Assembly: GCA_964019335.1 (NCBI GenBank) | Contig: OZ025648.1 | Location: forward strand, 682,001-746,000 | Reading direction: 5' to 3' | Length of the DNA stretch: 64,000 nt | Origin: Diplonema japonicum | Lineage: Eukaryota; Euglenozoa; Diplonemea; Diplonemida; Diplonemidae | In this document: one piece after another, positions 42,085 through 52,383 of the stretch | How the letters are laid out: each line of letters opens with the position of its first letter | How positions within the stretch are numbered: position 1 is the stretch's first letter | Notes under the pieces: model-generated | What the model saw: only the letters and a program-made list of their open reading frames with translations | What the model was told of the DNA's origin: nothing | Databases searched by the model: none | Made by a program: the position numbers and the translations under genes

Positions 42085-44346
42085 AACAAAAAAATGGGGG
42101 GCTTGTAGACAAATGAGTTGCCTCTTATCCTCTAGTCGCAATTTTTTGTTGCATAATTTAGTGAAGTTGCGGATTTTTCTTTAATTTGTTGAAATCTTGC
42201 TGTTTCCCCCCCCCCTTTTTTTTTCCCCATTTTTTCATCCTTTCACTTTTTTATCAATGATCAACTGCGAGAATGAAAGAAAAAAAAGAAAGAAAAAAAA
42301 AAGAAAATGAAGAAAATAAATAAGAAGTACTGTGTCAGAATTTCTTCTTTCTTCTTTTTTAATCTTTTTTCTCCCTCCCCATGCTCTCCCTATTGCCACT
42401 GCTTCGTTCACGAAAAGAAGGGGAGGGTTTTTTTTTTTTATTTTTGCCCGAGGAGGACAAAAAAGAGAGAAAAAAGAAAAGGAGACATCTTATCTGATTT
42501 TCCCATTATCTTACCAAACACGCGTGCAGGAAAATAAAAATATTCTTGTGAAGTGCAATGAACTTCTTTCTTTCTTTCTTTCTTTAATGCAGGGAGGGAG
42601 GGGGTAAAAAAGAGTTAAATTATACCTCATTTTGTCATGAAGAAAATGACAAAATACAACCCCCCCCCCCCTTCCTTTTAACGAGTATTTCTATCCCCCC
42701 CCTCTTTTTATCCCTCTCTCGAAGTGAGAAGTGGTGCAATTCAACATAGTTATTATTATTTCTATTTTTTTCTCTTTTATTTTCTTTTATACACTCTCTC
42801 TCCCCCTATTGCTAACACATGCTCCCTATTTTTCTTTTCTTTTCTTTTTTTTTTTTTTAGAGACAAAAAAAAAAGGCAAATGATCAAATTAAAAAAAAAA
42901 AACAAAAAAGATTTTGTACATATAGTATATATGTCAATGGTCTGGGTCACTTCTTCATATGGTTTGGTATGCCGTGGAGGCTCACTTTGTGACACACATT
43001 TTGGTGCCTCATCCGAGTTGTCTGTGAGCAGAAGCCATATCGTGTGAGAAAGATTGTGCCCGCACCTGGCACCGAGAGGCTGTTGTATTTTTTAAAGGGT
43101 GATTGAAAAAGTTTCACAAAAAGATATTTTTTTGGGTCTTTAAAAAAAAAAAAAAAAGAAACACCTCCCCAAGGTTGGCACACTTCCCCCCTCTGGAAAA
43201 TATTTTCAAAAAAAAAACAAGTACATTTTTATCCCCCTCCCCGAGTTATCTTACCTTTTCACCATTTTTTTTTTTCCTTTTTAGAACGAATTACAAAAAA
43301 AAAATAAAAAAAAGAACTGGGTTAAAAAAAAAATAGAGAAAAAAAGAGGGAGAGGAGGTGCTATTTTGATTTGTATTTAACTAGTACTGCTCAGTTCTTG
43401 TATGGGGCAAAAAAAAAAGGGGAAAAAAAAAAAGAAAGAAAAAAAAAAAAGAGAGAGCAGTGTGCAGCATGCAGTATTTATCCCAGGATTTATACCTGTG
43501 CGCACAAACAAATGTCTAAAAACCGACTCTCTTTTTCTCTTCTTATCTTTTTTTCTCTCTGATAAGAGCTGCATGCTGTTTCTGCCTACTAGCCTGATTA
43601 TGATTCTTTGCATGGTTAACCACTATTGTTGGTGTGCATTCTTGAGTCTGAACCATGAACAGAAACTTGCTGTTGCAGTTATCAATAACGATACTCTAAG
43701 TTGGCGGTTCCTATTTTCTTTCTTGTGCCCGCAGTGCAACCAAGTGAATAACTTACTTTTTTTTTTTTTTTTTTTTTTTTTTCAAAAAAAAAAAGAGAGA
43801 AAACAAAAACGTAGAGGAAGAGATTTTTGTCATCATTTATGTAATATCTTACCTCTTTCTTTTCTTTCTTTCTTTTTTTTGGGGGGGAAATAATAATAAT
43901 AGGCCGTGTGTGCGCATATCATGAAAAACAACACTGCTTGCAACTATTTCATCTCTTCTCTTCTCTCTCTCTCTCTCTCCCAACTTTTAACCCCATGATC
44001 CATCCCCCTCAATCATTGTGGGTTCTTCACCCCCCCCCCCCCCCCCCGCACAAAAAAAGGAACTACTATGTGTTACGAAAAAATCTTTTTGTTCTCCAAT
44101 GTACTCTTTGACAATGCTGCCATGGGGAGGTTTTTTCTTCTTTTTATTTTTTTTATTTACTTTGTCAGTCTGATCCCACTTTTGTGTGTAATTCCCTCCC
44201 CTCCATTGTCTTAACACCACTTTGCAAGAAAGAACCCCCCCCCCCCCCCCCTCCCCCCCTTCAAGTTTAGTCTATTTTTCTTTTTTTTATCCCCTCCCTC
44301 CCCATGTCATGACACAGACCACCCTTCACACTTCAATGACCTAAAG
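41405..44346. other. Nearly 3-kb spacer, no gene seen
   Basis: Homopolymer-dominated (C runs near 41581-41600, 44031-44047 and 44236-44252; CTTT repeats near 42563-42585). Complex islands at about 41660-41770, 42930-43090 and 43560-43745 stand out and lack coding frames. They could hold non-coding RNA genes, but no known RNA family was recognised. Confidence 0.6.
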
Positions 44347-44976
44347 ATGACGACGATGTCAATACGTGGTTTTCTTTTAAGGAAGCAGCAATGGGGAGTG
44401 CGATACTTTGGCAGCAAAGCGGGCAAGCGGGAGAAAGGGTTAGGAATGTACAAAGCCCCAAGAGGCGTCGGGGAAAGGAACGAGGACAGGCCCGCAGTGC
44501 TAAGGGGCTCGGCATTGGGGAAGAACGAGGAAGCGTCATTCGTGCATGGGACAAGGGGTTTAAGGTTTTACACAAAAGAAGAAAAAAAAAAACCTCCACA
44601 GGATCTTGGCCTTATTTCTTGGCAGTTGGACACTACTGTACATCTTGGTGCAGGCCGTGCTGCTATACACGCCGGTGTATAAATATCTTCCACAGGTTTT
44701 GTTTTGTTTATTTAAAAAAAAAAAAAAATCCAAAACCAGGTCTCCACGCGCGAGGCTCTAAACGACGACTTCCAACGTGGGACAGTACAGTGGTGGCGGG
44801 ACAAGCTCGTCAACGAGCATGCAGAAAACGAGGCCGCGGCCATACGGAAGGACCCTCTGCCGCACCCCGAGACGCAGGCACTATACGAAAAATTCAACGA
44901 TTTCGACAAACCAGCCGACGTTTCGGAAATCATGAACAGCAAGAAGGTGGAAGATGTTGGCTGGAAGATTTTTTAG
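44347..44976 (+). CDS. Single-pass, probably mitochondrial inner-membrane protein, three exons
   Basis: Exons 44347-44564, 44602-44695 and 44740-44976, introns 37 and 44 nt, both with GTTTT donors; phases join cleanly to 182 residues. The N terminus is basic and lacks acidic residues (MTTMSIRGFLLRKQQWGVRY), like a mitochondrial targeting sequence. Exon 2 encodes one transmembrane helix (ILALFLGSWTLLYILVQAV) ending YTPVYKYLPQ. The C-terminal 75 residues are soluble and charged, ending EDVGWKIF. This layout is typical of small respiratory-chain subunits or assembly factors. No specific family is recognised, so it stays unnamed. Confidence 0.72.
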
Positions 44977-45029
44977 TTTTTCTTTCGTTCCTTTTTTTTT
45001 TTTTTTTTTTTGGTCTTCTTTTCCCCCCA

Positions 45030-45041
45030 CTTTTCCGTTAG
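45030..45041 (+). promoter_or_regulatory. Putative acceptor before the cyclophilin gene
   Basis: T run and C-rich tract, then TTTTCCGTTAG ending at 45041, seven bases before the ATG at 45049. The gap from the previous stop is 72 bases. Confidence 0.4.
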
Positions 45042-45048
45042 GTCGTGT

Positions 45049-45627
45049 ATGCAGACCGGGCACCTGCCCCCCGACTACCACCCACACCATGCCATCGTGG
45101 ACTCGAACACAAAGGTCTTTTTCGAGATAAAAATAGGCGGTGCCCTCGAGCCGAAATGGCTCATCATGGAACTATTCGACGATACGTGTCCTAAAACAGC
45201 AGAGAATTTCCGTGCCCTATGCACAGGAGAGCGTGGGATGGGTCTGAACGGAAGACTGTTGAGCTACAAGGGAAGCACCTTCCACCGCATCGTGGAAGGC
45301 TTCATGTCTCAAGGCGGAGACTTCACAAAAGGCAATGGAACAGGTGGTGAAAGCATATACGGGACACTCTTCCCGGACGAATGCTTCCGAGGCAAGGCAG
45401 GCTCGCACATTGGGCCGGGTATCATCAGCATGGCCAACGGAGGACCGCACACAAACAGCTCGCAGTTCTTCATCATCACCAACGCCACGCACCACTTAGA
45501 CCGCAAGCATGTTGTTTTCGGTCAGGTTATCGAAGGCTTTGAGACGCTGCACGCCATAAGCAAGTGCGGGGCAGCCTCAGGTGTCCCTAAGAAGTTCGTC
45601 GTCATCTCTGACTGCGGTCAGCTCTAG
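45049..45627 (+). CDS. Cyclophilin-type peptidyl-prolyl isomerase
   Basis: 192 residues with a short N-terminal extension (about 20 residues) before the cyclophilin fold. Catalytic and substrate-site residues are present: [15 protein letters not shown] (with the essential Arg), NSSQFFIIT and GQVIEG. The Trp that contacts cyclosporin in cyclophilin A is His here ([12 protein letters not shown]), so drug binding is expected to be weak. There is no signal peptide or other domain. It catalyses cis-trans isomerisation of Xaa-Pro bonds, probably in cytosol or nucleus. The upstream frame from 45010 is homopolymer-coded and was discarded. Confidence 0.92.
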   Translation: MQTGHLPPDYHPHHAIVDSNTKVFFEIKIGGALEPKWLIMELFDDTCPKTAENFRALCTGERGMGLNGRLLSYKGSTFHRIVEGFMSQGGDFTKGNGTGGESIYGTLFPDECFRGKAGSHIGPGIISMANGGPHTNSSQFFIITNATHHLDRKHVVFGQVIEGFETLHAISKCGAASGVPKKFVVISDCGQL

Positions 45628-45689
45628 AGTCGCTTCTGCGGCTGTCTTTTTGTTTTGTTTATAATACCACTTTAGAGTGTCTTGATACT

Positions 45690-45721
45690 TATGTGTACTT
45701 ATGCAGGAGCAGATGTCTTGA
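45690..45721 (+). promoter_or_regulatory. Acceptor site and minimal upstream ORF of NPRL2
   Basis: TATGCAG ends at 45705. The next ATG (45713) reads Met-Ser-stop, ending at 45721, fourteen bases before the real start. Such a tiny upstream ORF could dampen translation. Confidence 0.35.
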
Positions 45722-45734
45722 TGCCGACCGTCTC

Positions 45735-47406
45735 ATGTCTGTTGACACCCCTGAGCCTTCCCCCTCCCTGCGGCCATGGGCTCGCACCTTCTCGACGGAA
45801 AGCATCGCGACGTTAGTCTGCGTCGATGAGCCGACGATAGCATTGGAGGCAATCCTCTTTGCGGAGTTCGACAACGTGCACGGCCCTGTGATCGCGCACC
45901 AATGGCCGCTTGACTTCATCCCGCAGGGCGACTGCGCTCGCGACAGGATGGAGACCGCCCAGGACCTGGGCCTGTACGGGACATACCTCATCCCGCACGA
46001 GGCCCTCTCTGGACATATCAGCACGTGGACACATGGACTGCACACCTTTTTGTCGTACCCAACAACCTTCCAGGACCCGAAGTACTTCAGGAACGTGTAC
46101 AGGAGCAACCTGATCTTCGTGTTCCCCTCCACAGGGTCCGACCACGTGGCATACCACAGTGTGATACGCCGTGTCTCGCAGGCATTCCAGATGTTGGAGC
46201 GCGATTTCGAGTGGGTCAGCAGGCAGTCGCGGACGGCTACGTTGGCGCCTAAGACGCGGGACCCGCCAGACATGCCGACGCCCAACAAGGAGGTGAAGCG
46301 TGACGAAGAGGGGCTGGGCTCGTCCACTAGTTACGAGGACATGATGGCCGTGGACGAGGAGCCGCGTGGTGTGGTTGACATGTTGTCCATCACAGACGTG
46401 CTGCAGCTGCTGGTCGACGGGCTCAACGAGCGCAACGAGGTGGTGATCCCCTTCGACAAGAACGGTGTCATCCTCACCTTCAAGGTCTTTGCGCGCATCC
46501 CCGACCCCGTGGAGGTCAACACGTGGGATGTGCCCATCCTGCTGCACAAGCCCAGCCAAGACGAGATCTCCGACTGGGACTTGTCCCTGCAGATGATCGT
46601 TCCTATCCTCTCAGACCAGAGGTTTGGCAACAGAACTGTCGCTGTCATCGCCCACGCGCTTAGCATGAGCCCTGCAACCTGCTGCTTCGCTGTCAGGCAC
46701 CTTGTTTACTTCGGCTATGTGCGCACCATCGACATCTTCCAGTACAGCAACTACTACACCCTCGTCCCTCACTCCTTCGCGGTGTTGGCCTCTGGCACTG
46801 TTGACAGCTACGCGTTGCGCTTTGTCAGCTGCGACGCCAGCGACCCTGTGTCGCAGGTTTCGCTTACCAACTTCTACCAAAGCTTCGGGATGAACCCTTT
46901 GCACAACCCTGTGTACCACCGTCACGGGGCGCACTGCGACACGACGAGGAGCTCGGGGTACAAACGGGTGCAGGAAGTGCTGCAGTACCTTGACGACGGG
47001 ATCCAAGGAGGGCAGGTGGCGGGGAGGGTGGACAGGGCAGAGAGGAGGTTCGAGAGATGGCGCACCGAGTGGAAGACGGACCTCAAGGAACGGCTGTCCG
47101 TGCGGCATGCAAGTATGGCACACCAAACCTTAGATCCTCACAGTTGCGTACGGCGTGCTCTGCGGCTTCCTGAAACGCATCCATGAAGTGCCTGTCTTCG
47201 ATTCTCAAAAAGCAGCCAAGCACCCCAGTGACCGCCGCTGCCTGCAGGAGACAGGGCAGTACAAACCCCTCTACAACATCCTAGCTGGGGCAGAAGGACG
47301 GTGTGTGGACGACATCTGCACCACGCTGACGCAGACCACGGAGAACCACTGGTGCAGAGACGAGGTGATGCAGTTTGCAAACTGCTGTAATATTATACTA
47401 AAGTGA
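45735..47406 (+). CDS. NPRL2: NPRL2-type subunit of GATOR1/SEACIT, two exons
   Basis: Exons 45735-47112 and 47144-47406, intron 31 nt (GTATG...CACAG, the smallest here), 546 residues. Family features: longin-like start (ALEAILFAEFDNVHGPVIAH), then YLIPHEALSGH, YRSNLIFVF, LLVDGLNERNEVVIPFD, DVPILL, WDLSLQMIVPIL and YFGYVRTIDIFQYSNYYTLV. The C-terminal exon adds the winged-helix end (HEVPVFDSQ..YNILAGAEG). NPRL2 with NPRL3 and DEPDC5 restrains TORC1 when amino acids are scarce. It is longer than the human protein (about 380 residues) because of inserts near residues 160-220 and 350-440. The first ATG after the acceptor at 45705 is out of frame and stops after two codons (45713-45721). Confidence 0.9.
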
Positions 47407-47541
47407 ACTGCTGAAGGGAGTGTCGTCTTCTTTTCTCCTTTTTTTTTTTTTTCTTTTTTGATTCTTCTTCTTTTTTTTCTACCACCTACCTAGGATTCTT
47501 CCCTCTTTTTATCATCAAATAATAATAATAAAAAAAAAAAA

Positions 47542-48171
47542 ATGATCGCTGCAAAGCTCTTCATCAAGGCAGGACTGTCGGTGCTTGTGCTGGTGTTTCT
47601 CATTGTGGTGGTTGCGACACCATCTCTGTACGAGGTTACTCAGCAATCTGCAGGCAGGTACCAGAATAGTGCGGCTGCTTGGAAGATAAAGATGGGTGTC
47701 ACAAAGTCGGAAAAAATACAGGGGCAAAGCCTTTGGGAGCACACCGATGACAACTGCAAAACAAAGCCCCTGCATTCTGGGATGCAGGCTGCTGTGTACA
47801 TCAGTCTTGCAAGCGTCATCGTAGCTGTGCTAGCGACTGTGGGGGGTTACTTCACTGGGAACGGTGTGCTGCGTGTTGTCGGGACTGTCTTTGAAGTGAT
47901 CCAGCTTGTTGGCTTGACCCTCTTCGTTGCTGCTGTGATTGTGTATTTCAAGTTGAAGTTCGACTGCGAGTGGGGGAATTATATCTCTACCTCTCAGATC
48001 TCCGACGGTGGCAGCCTCATCTACGGTTTCTACCTGTCGTGTGCCGCCCTTGTTCTGTCCATTGCCTCTGTGGCCATCCGTCCTGGTACCAACCATCAGG
48101 TTCACGATTCTTCGAAAACCGCGAATTTGAACAATGATATGGAGATGAGGCACACAGTCCACACAGTTTGA
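47542..48171 (+). CDS. Amastin/claudin-like tetraspan protein, subfamily 1, copy a
   Basis: 209 residues. Four transmembrane helices at about 7-27, 80-103, 109-136 and 158-180. The large first loop carries LWEHTDDNC (Trp65, Cys72); the second loop has DCEW. This topology and the Trp...Cys loop motif recall amastin and claudin families, though the exact amastin spacing (W-G-x-x-x-C-like) is not matched. The C terminus is short and cytoplasmic (KTANLNNDMEMRHTVHTV). An AG at 47493 and a long A-rich leader precede the ATG. Paralog at 50054. Surface location is expected; role unknown. Confidence 0.8.
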   Translation: MIAAKLFIKAGLSVLVLVFLIVVVATPSLYEVTQQSAGRYQNSAAAWKIKMGVTKSEKIQGQSLWEHTDDNCKTKPLHSGMQAAVYISLASVIVAVLATVGGYFTGNGVLRVVGTVFEVIQLVGLTLFVAAVIVYFKLKFDCEWGNYISTSQISDGGSLIYGFYLSCAALVLSIASVAIRPGTNHQVHDSSKTANLNNDMEMRHTVHTV

Positions 48172-48640
48172 AAAAAACCCCCCTTTAAAAAAAAATATTG
48201 TTTGAGGAGAAAGGATTTTTTAATAAAAAAATGTTAATCTCCCTTTCATTTTTTTTTTAAACAGACGAGTGTCTTTTATTTGTTTGGCATGCAGCCTTCG
48301 TCTCAGGGAGCTTGCATGTTCATTTGAGTTTTTTTTGATTTTTTTTTTTTTTTGCTGGAACAGGTAAACAAATTTTTGAAAAGAATTGTTATTGCAAAAA
48401 AGAGTAGAGGCAGCTTGCCCGTTTACCCCTACTGTAGGTGAAAACAGCTTGCACAAACAAAAATGGCTTGCGCAGACACGTCGACCCGTCGGAGTTGTCG
48501 GTTATACTATACCCGGAGGGGGCCCGACTTGCACAAACAATCAGCCGACTTTTTTTTTTTTTTTTTTTTTTTTTTACGTATGATCCCCCCTCCCTTGTGG
48601 GGGAAAACCGTTTAGATATTACCCCCTTTTCTTTCCCTTT

Positions 48641-48880
48641 CCCCTGTTCAGCTTCTTTCCTCTCTTTAGCTTGAGTATCCATTTTAACAAGTACTTCGAT
48701 TTCTGTATATTAAACCTTGAATATAAAACAAAAGGGTTTTTTCTTGCCCCTCGCCTCGCAACTGGCTACGATTTGACTCGAAGCAAGGAGTGTTTTTTGT
48801 AATGTTCTCTAACTCAAACCAAAAAATAAACATGGGAAAAAAAAAGAATACAAAAATCACTATTTTTGCAAATATTTGGG
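48641..48880 (+). repeat. Duplicated spacer block, copy 1
   Basis: About 240 bases alignable with 52598-52832, including AACAAGTACTTCGATTTCTG and TATTAAACCTTGAATA. Divergence is mostly in homopolymer length. Confidence 0.7.
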
Positions 48881-49125
48881 CGACTACGACATACCCGAGA
48901 TTTCTTTTTCAAAGGTTTTATCTTCTACAGATTTATCCCAACAGAAGTACCGTTTGTATACTCCTTTACGTTTCCCCCTTTATTCTGTTTTTGTACGATT
49001 GATGTACCTACTGCTCCTTGCTCTGCTCTGTGCAAATTATAAAAAAAAAAAAAAAGCGGGAAGAAGAAGAAAACGAGAACAAGGTCGCAACCACTACGCT
49101 TTGGATCTAGGGAAAAAAAAAGGGG

Positions 49126-49178
<53 letters not shown>

Positions 49179-49219
49179 ATACTCACATATCAAACGCTCC
49201 CAAGTTGAATATGTTTTTT

Positions 49220-49507
49220 TTTGGGGGGCCAATGTTTCCAACCTCCCTGTGGTGGTTCCTGGTAATTGTGGTTTGGAGAAACACAAGCGAAAGGGAAACT
49301 CTCGTTCTAAAGCCGTACACGTGGGGAAACCTGGACGGGGGTGGAGAGCCCACCCTACGCGTGGTGCCAGTTAGCATCGCCCTCAACGGAGAGTCCCTTA
49401 TCCCATTACATCGAACAAGGAGGTGGCTTCACCAGGTCAGGCAAGTAGCCTCCCCGCGGCATCGTGCCAGTGAAGCAAGCCTCCCACAACTCTCCAGTTG
49501 GTGTTTA
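49220..49507 (+). other. Orphan coding-like fragment
   Basis: Open frame reading MFPTSLWWFLVIVVWRNTSE then TLRVVPVSIALNGESL and HRTRRWLHQVRQV, of high complexity, and then running straight into the 164-bp repeat. It has no recognised domain and no separate stop before the repeat. It is probably a piece of a mobile element. Confidence 0.3.
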
Positions 49508-49671
49508 ATTGCTTCTGTGGCCCCTCTCCCTATTTCAATTTCCAAGCTTTCTTTACCTCTCCACTTTTACTTTCTACGGGACCACAGGGGACTTGGGAGG
49601 CTTCGGGGCAAAGTTTCACAAGGGTGGCCGCTATGTCACATACTGCATGGCACCACTAAAATCGAGACAAC
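49508..49671 (+). repeat. 164-bp dispersed repeat, copy 1
   Basis: ATTGCTTCTGTGGCCCCTCT to ATCGAGACAACT, then a T run. The same length and about 95% the same sequence as 53962-54125. It contains GTCACATACTGCA, shared with the ~50-bp repeat. Confidence 0.75.
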
Positions 49672-50053
49672 TTTTTTTTTATTTTTTTATAATTCTCAAA
49701 CCGGCAAGACCCGTAAGGGAAAATGTCGGATCCGTTATTCCATTACGATATTTTTCTTGAGAAGGAGGTCCCGAAAAGAAAAGGAGTTCCCCCCCCCCTC
49801 GGTGAGCACCCACCCGCGCATCGAAATTTATCAAAATTTATTTTTCTCTCCCCTCACCCTCTTTTTCCAAGTATGGCACCCAACTAACTCCTTAGAGCAG
49901 TTGTGCGTTCAGTGTGCCCCCCACGCCTTCCTGATCGCAATCCAATGAAGTGGGCTTGTCTTAGATTTTCTCAAAAAAAAAAAAAAAGACACGCATATCT
50001 TCCCCCCACAGCTTCTAAATCTTACACAAACAAAAAAAAAAAAAAAAGAGAAA

Positions 50054-50680
50054 ATGGTCGCTGCAAAGCTCTTCATCAAGGCAGGACTGTCGGTGCTTGT
50101 GCTGGTGTTTCTCATTGTGGTGGTTGCGACACCATCTCTGTACGAGGTTACTCAGCAATCGGCAGGCAATTACCAGAGTGGCCTTGATTGGAAGATAAAG
50201 ATGGGTGTCACAAAGTCGGAAAAAGTACGGGGGCAAAGCCTTTGGGAGCACACCGATGACAACTGCAACACAAAGGCCCTGCATTCTGGGATGCAGGCTG
50301 CTGTGTACATCAGTCTTGCAAGCGTCATCGTAGCTGTGCTAGCGACTGTGGGGGGTTACTTCACTGGGAACGGTGTGCTGCGTGTTGTCGGGACTGTCTT
50401 TGAAGTGATCCAGCTTGTTGGCTTGACCCTCTTCGTTGCTGCTGTGATTGTGTATTTCAAGGTGAGGTTCAACTGCCAGTGGGAGAGTTACAACGCTACC
50501 TCTGAGATCTCCGACGGTGGCAGCCTCATCTACGGTTTCTACCTGTCGTGTGCCGCCCTTGTTCTGTCCATTGCCTCTGTGGCCATCCGTCCTGGTACCA
50601 ACCATCAGGTTCACGATTCTTCGAAAACCGCGAATTTGAACAATGATATGGAGATGAGGCACACAGTCCACACAGTTTGA
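50054..50680 (+). CDS. Amastin/claudin-like tetraspan protein, subfamily 1, copy b
   Basis: 208 residues, nearly identical to the 47542 gene in all four membrane helices and in the C-terminal tail. Differences cluster in the two extracytoplasmic loops: after SAG (NYQSGLD against RYQNSAAA), in the second loop (VRFNCQWESYNATSEI against LKFDCEWGNYISTSQI), and in single residues such as NTKALH for KTKPLH. Change limited to exposed loops suggests diversifying selection or recent duplication with loop drift. An A-rich leader precedes the ATG, as for copy a. Confidence 0.8.
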   Translation: MVAAKLFIKAGLSVLVLVFLIVVVATPSLYEVTQQSAGNYQSGLDWKIKMGVTKSEKVRGQSLWEHTDDNCNTKALHSGMQAAVYISLASVIVAVLATVGGYFTGNGVLRVVGTVFEVIQLVGLTLFVAAVIVYFKVRFNCQWESYNATSEISDGGSLIYGFYLSCAALVLSIASVAIRPGTNHQVHDSSKTANLNNDMEMRHTVHTV

Positions 50681-51132
50681 AAACGCTCCATATTTTTTAG
50701 GCGATCCTGTCACATACTGCAGGTTCCCTTCAAAGACATCTTTTTTTTTCCAATTTTTCTTTTTCTGAGCTCCACCCCGCACACCAAAATTTATCAAATT
50801 TTCTTTTTTTTTTTTTTTTCTTCTTCCAAATACTGTTGGAGGAGAAGGGATTCCTTTTTTAATTCAAAAAGGAAAAAATGTTCCAAAAAATCTCCCTTAC
50901 AATATTTTTTTTTTTTTAAACTACTAACTTTTTTTTATGTGATTTAGTGTTTAAAAAAAAAAAGGGAAAAAAAAAAAAAAAAAAGGACGAAGAAGAAAAA
51001 AGGAAATGTGATTCCATGACAATTTTATTATTGTGTGTGTTTTTTTTCTCTTTTTTTTTTCCCCGCATCTTTCGTCTCAGGAAGCTTGCATTTGAGTTTT
51101 TTTTCTCTTTTTTTTTTTGTCCTGCCTCGGAT

Positions 51133-51176
<44 letters not shown>

Positions 51177-51511
51177 GTGGTGGGGATAACATGAAAATAT
51201 AAGAAAAACATCAGATGTGTTGTTCGCTGTTGACCTCCTCGTCGGTCATCACCGGTAGCGCCCGAGTGGAAGAACGTAGCGCAGATGCTCAGGGTGACGA
51301 ACAGGCAGCAAACTGCACGAGCGCAGAATCTTGGTTACCCGGGACGCACCGGCTGGGGTTGAGCTGTACACCGCACGCATTAAGGACACGACGCGGAACG
51401 CAGAAGAAGCTACTGCTCGGCCGAGGAGCGCCCCCTGTAATCAAGTAGACAGTTCTTGTGCAGGGCGCCGCCAACACCGGCCTCCTTTAACTCATGTATA
51501 TATTTTTTTTT
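50681..51511. other. Spacer with repeat copy and coding-like fragment
   Basis: The ~50-bp repeat (50699-50749), homopolymers with a T run of about 40 at 51134-51172, then a complex segment (51190-51490) whose frames (for example RDAPAGVELYTARIKDTTRN) look once-coding but are broken. Probably mobile-element debris upstream of the LINE copy. Confidence 0.5.
50699..50749 (+). repeat. Dispersed ~50-bp repeat, copy 2
   Basis: AGGCGATCCTGTCACATACT then GCAGGTTCCCTTCAAAGACA and a T run; partner of 40394-40445. Confidence 0.65.
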
Positions 51512-52383
51512 TCACAAGGGTTCAGGTGCGACCTGTGTGAATCACCGTACCCGGACACGGTAACCCTACTCCGCCATCAACTCTACGAGTGTGCCTGCGC
51601 ACAGGAAGAGCTAGCACAGGACGGCTTGGAACCACTGCGCAACAGGACAGGATGGCCCCTGTGTCTGGAATTGCACGCGATTCTGCCGAGAGGACATGAC
51701 TTTGCGTACCTAGAGAAGCTGCAACGATACTTAGCCGTGGTGGTTGAGAAACGAGACGTAGAGCTCATGCAGAAGGAGGATGTCAACACACAGCCGCTAC
51801 CGTGGATACGAAATGTGGTAGGTAAGAAATGCCCCGTTCCGATAGCGGGCGAGCTCGAAGGAGTGAGCGGGGTCCTGTCCCAGTACCTGAACCCGCTGCT
51901 ACAATGGTTGTCACAACTGCGCTGGGTGGAGAAGGACACCACCTCGGAGGTGTCGGCGGTGGAACTGGCCATTGACTTCGAATGGACGACCGGAAAGTCT
52001 TTGGGAGGCCTGCTGGAAGATAGGGCGCGCAGAATCAAAGCTCTCATCGTAAAGATAAACACAGCATGCAGGGCACGGAAGAAGCGACGCCCCTTCCTAG
52101 CGGACGAGAGAAAAAGAGTGAAGTCCCTCATCGCCATTGGAGGAAAGGCAGCTATTGGTTTCTCCAGGAGGCCTATTTTCGCCACCCGGTCCACGCACGA
52201 CAAGCTAATGGAATTGAAAGCCGACTACAAGCGGGACCGCATCACACGACTCCGCAAGACGCTCACGGCCTCAATCGGAATGAAAGCAATGCTCCAGAAG
52301 GGGAGTATTAACAGATAGACCCCCCCCTCCCATAGGGCGGCCCTCTAGCGGGGGGCTTGTCCTGTACTTTGAGTTTTTTTTTT
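51512..52383 (+). mobile_element. 5'-truncated LINE-like element, family A copy 1
   Basis: Homology to copy 2 begins abruptly at ACAAGGGTTCAGG after a T run. The reading frame to the stop at 52316-52318 encodes the C-terminal part of a non-LTR retrotransposon ORF2-like protein: a zinc-knuckle-like CDLCESPYPDTVTLLRHQLY followed by Glu-Cys (C-x2-C-x12-H-x4/5-C), then SAVELAIDFEWTTGKSLGGL and a basic C terminus ending KGSINR. The reverse-transcriptase core is missing. A conserved tail follows (CCATAGGGCGGCCCTCTAGC...GTACTTTGAG) and ends in T. Identification as LINE rests on the C-terminal pattern, 5' truncation and shared 3' tail. Confidence 0.65.

Larger units (their letters stand above)
48172..50053. 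other. Spacer with duplicated blocks and a coding-like fragment
   Basis: Contains a block (48641-48880) repeated at 52598-52832, a run of about 50 A near 49127-49176, a coding-like but orphan fragment (49220-49507), the 164-bp repeat (49508-49671), and the CTAACTCCTTAGAGCAGTTG block (49876-49990) also found before the 53109 gene. No intact gene. Confidence 0.6.

Noticed and set aside
49205-49948. 247-residue open frame taken as a whole gene
   Set aside because: It crosses the border of a dispersed repeat and then homopolymers, so it cannot be one conserved gene.
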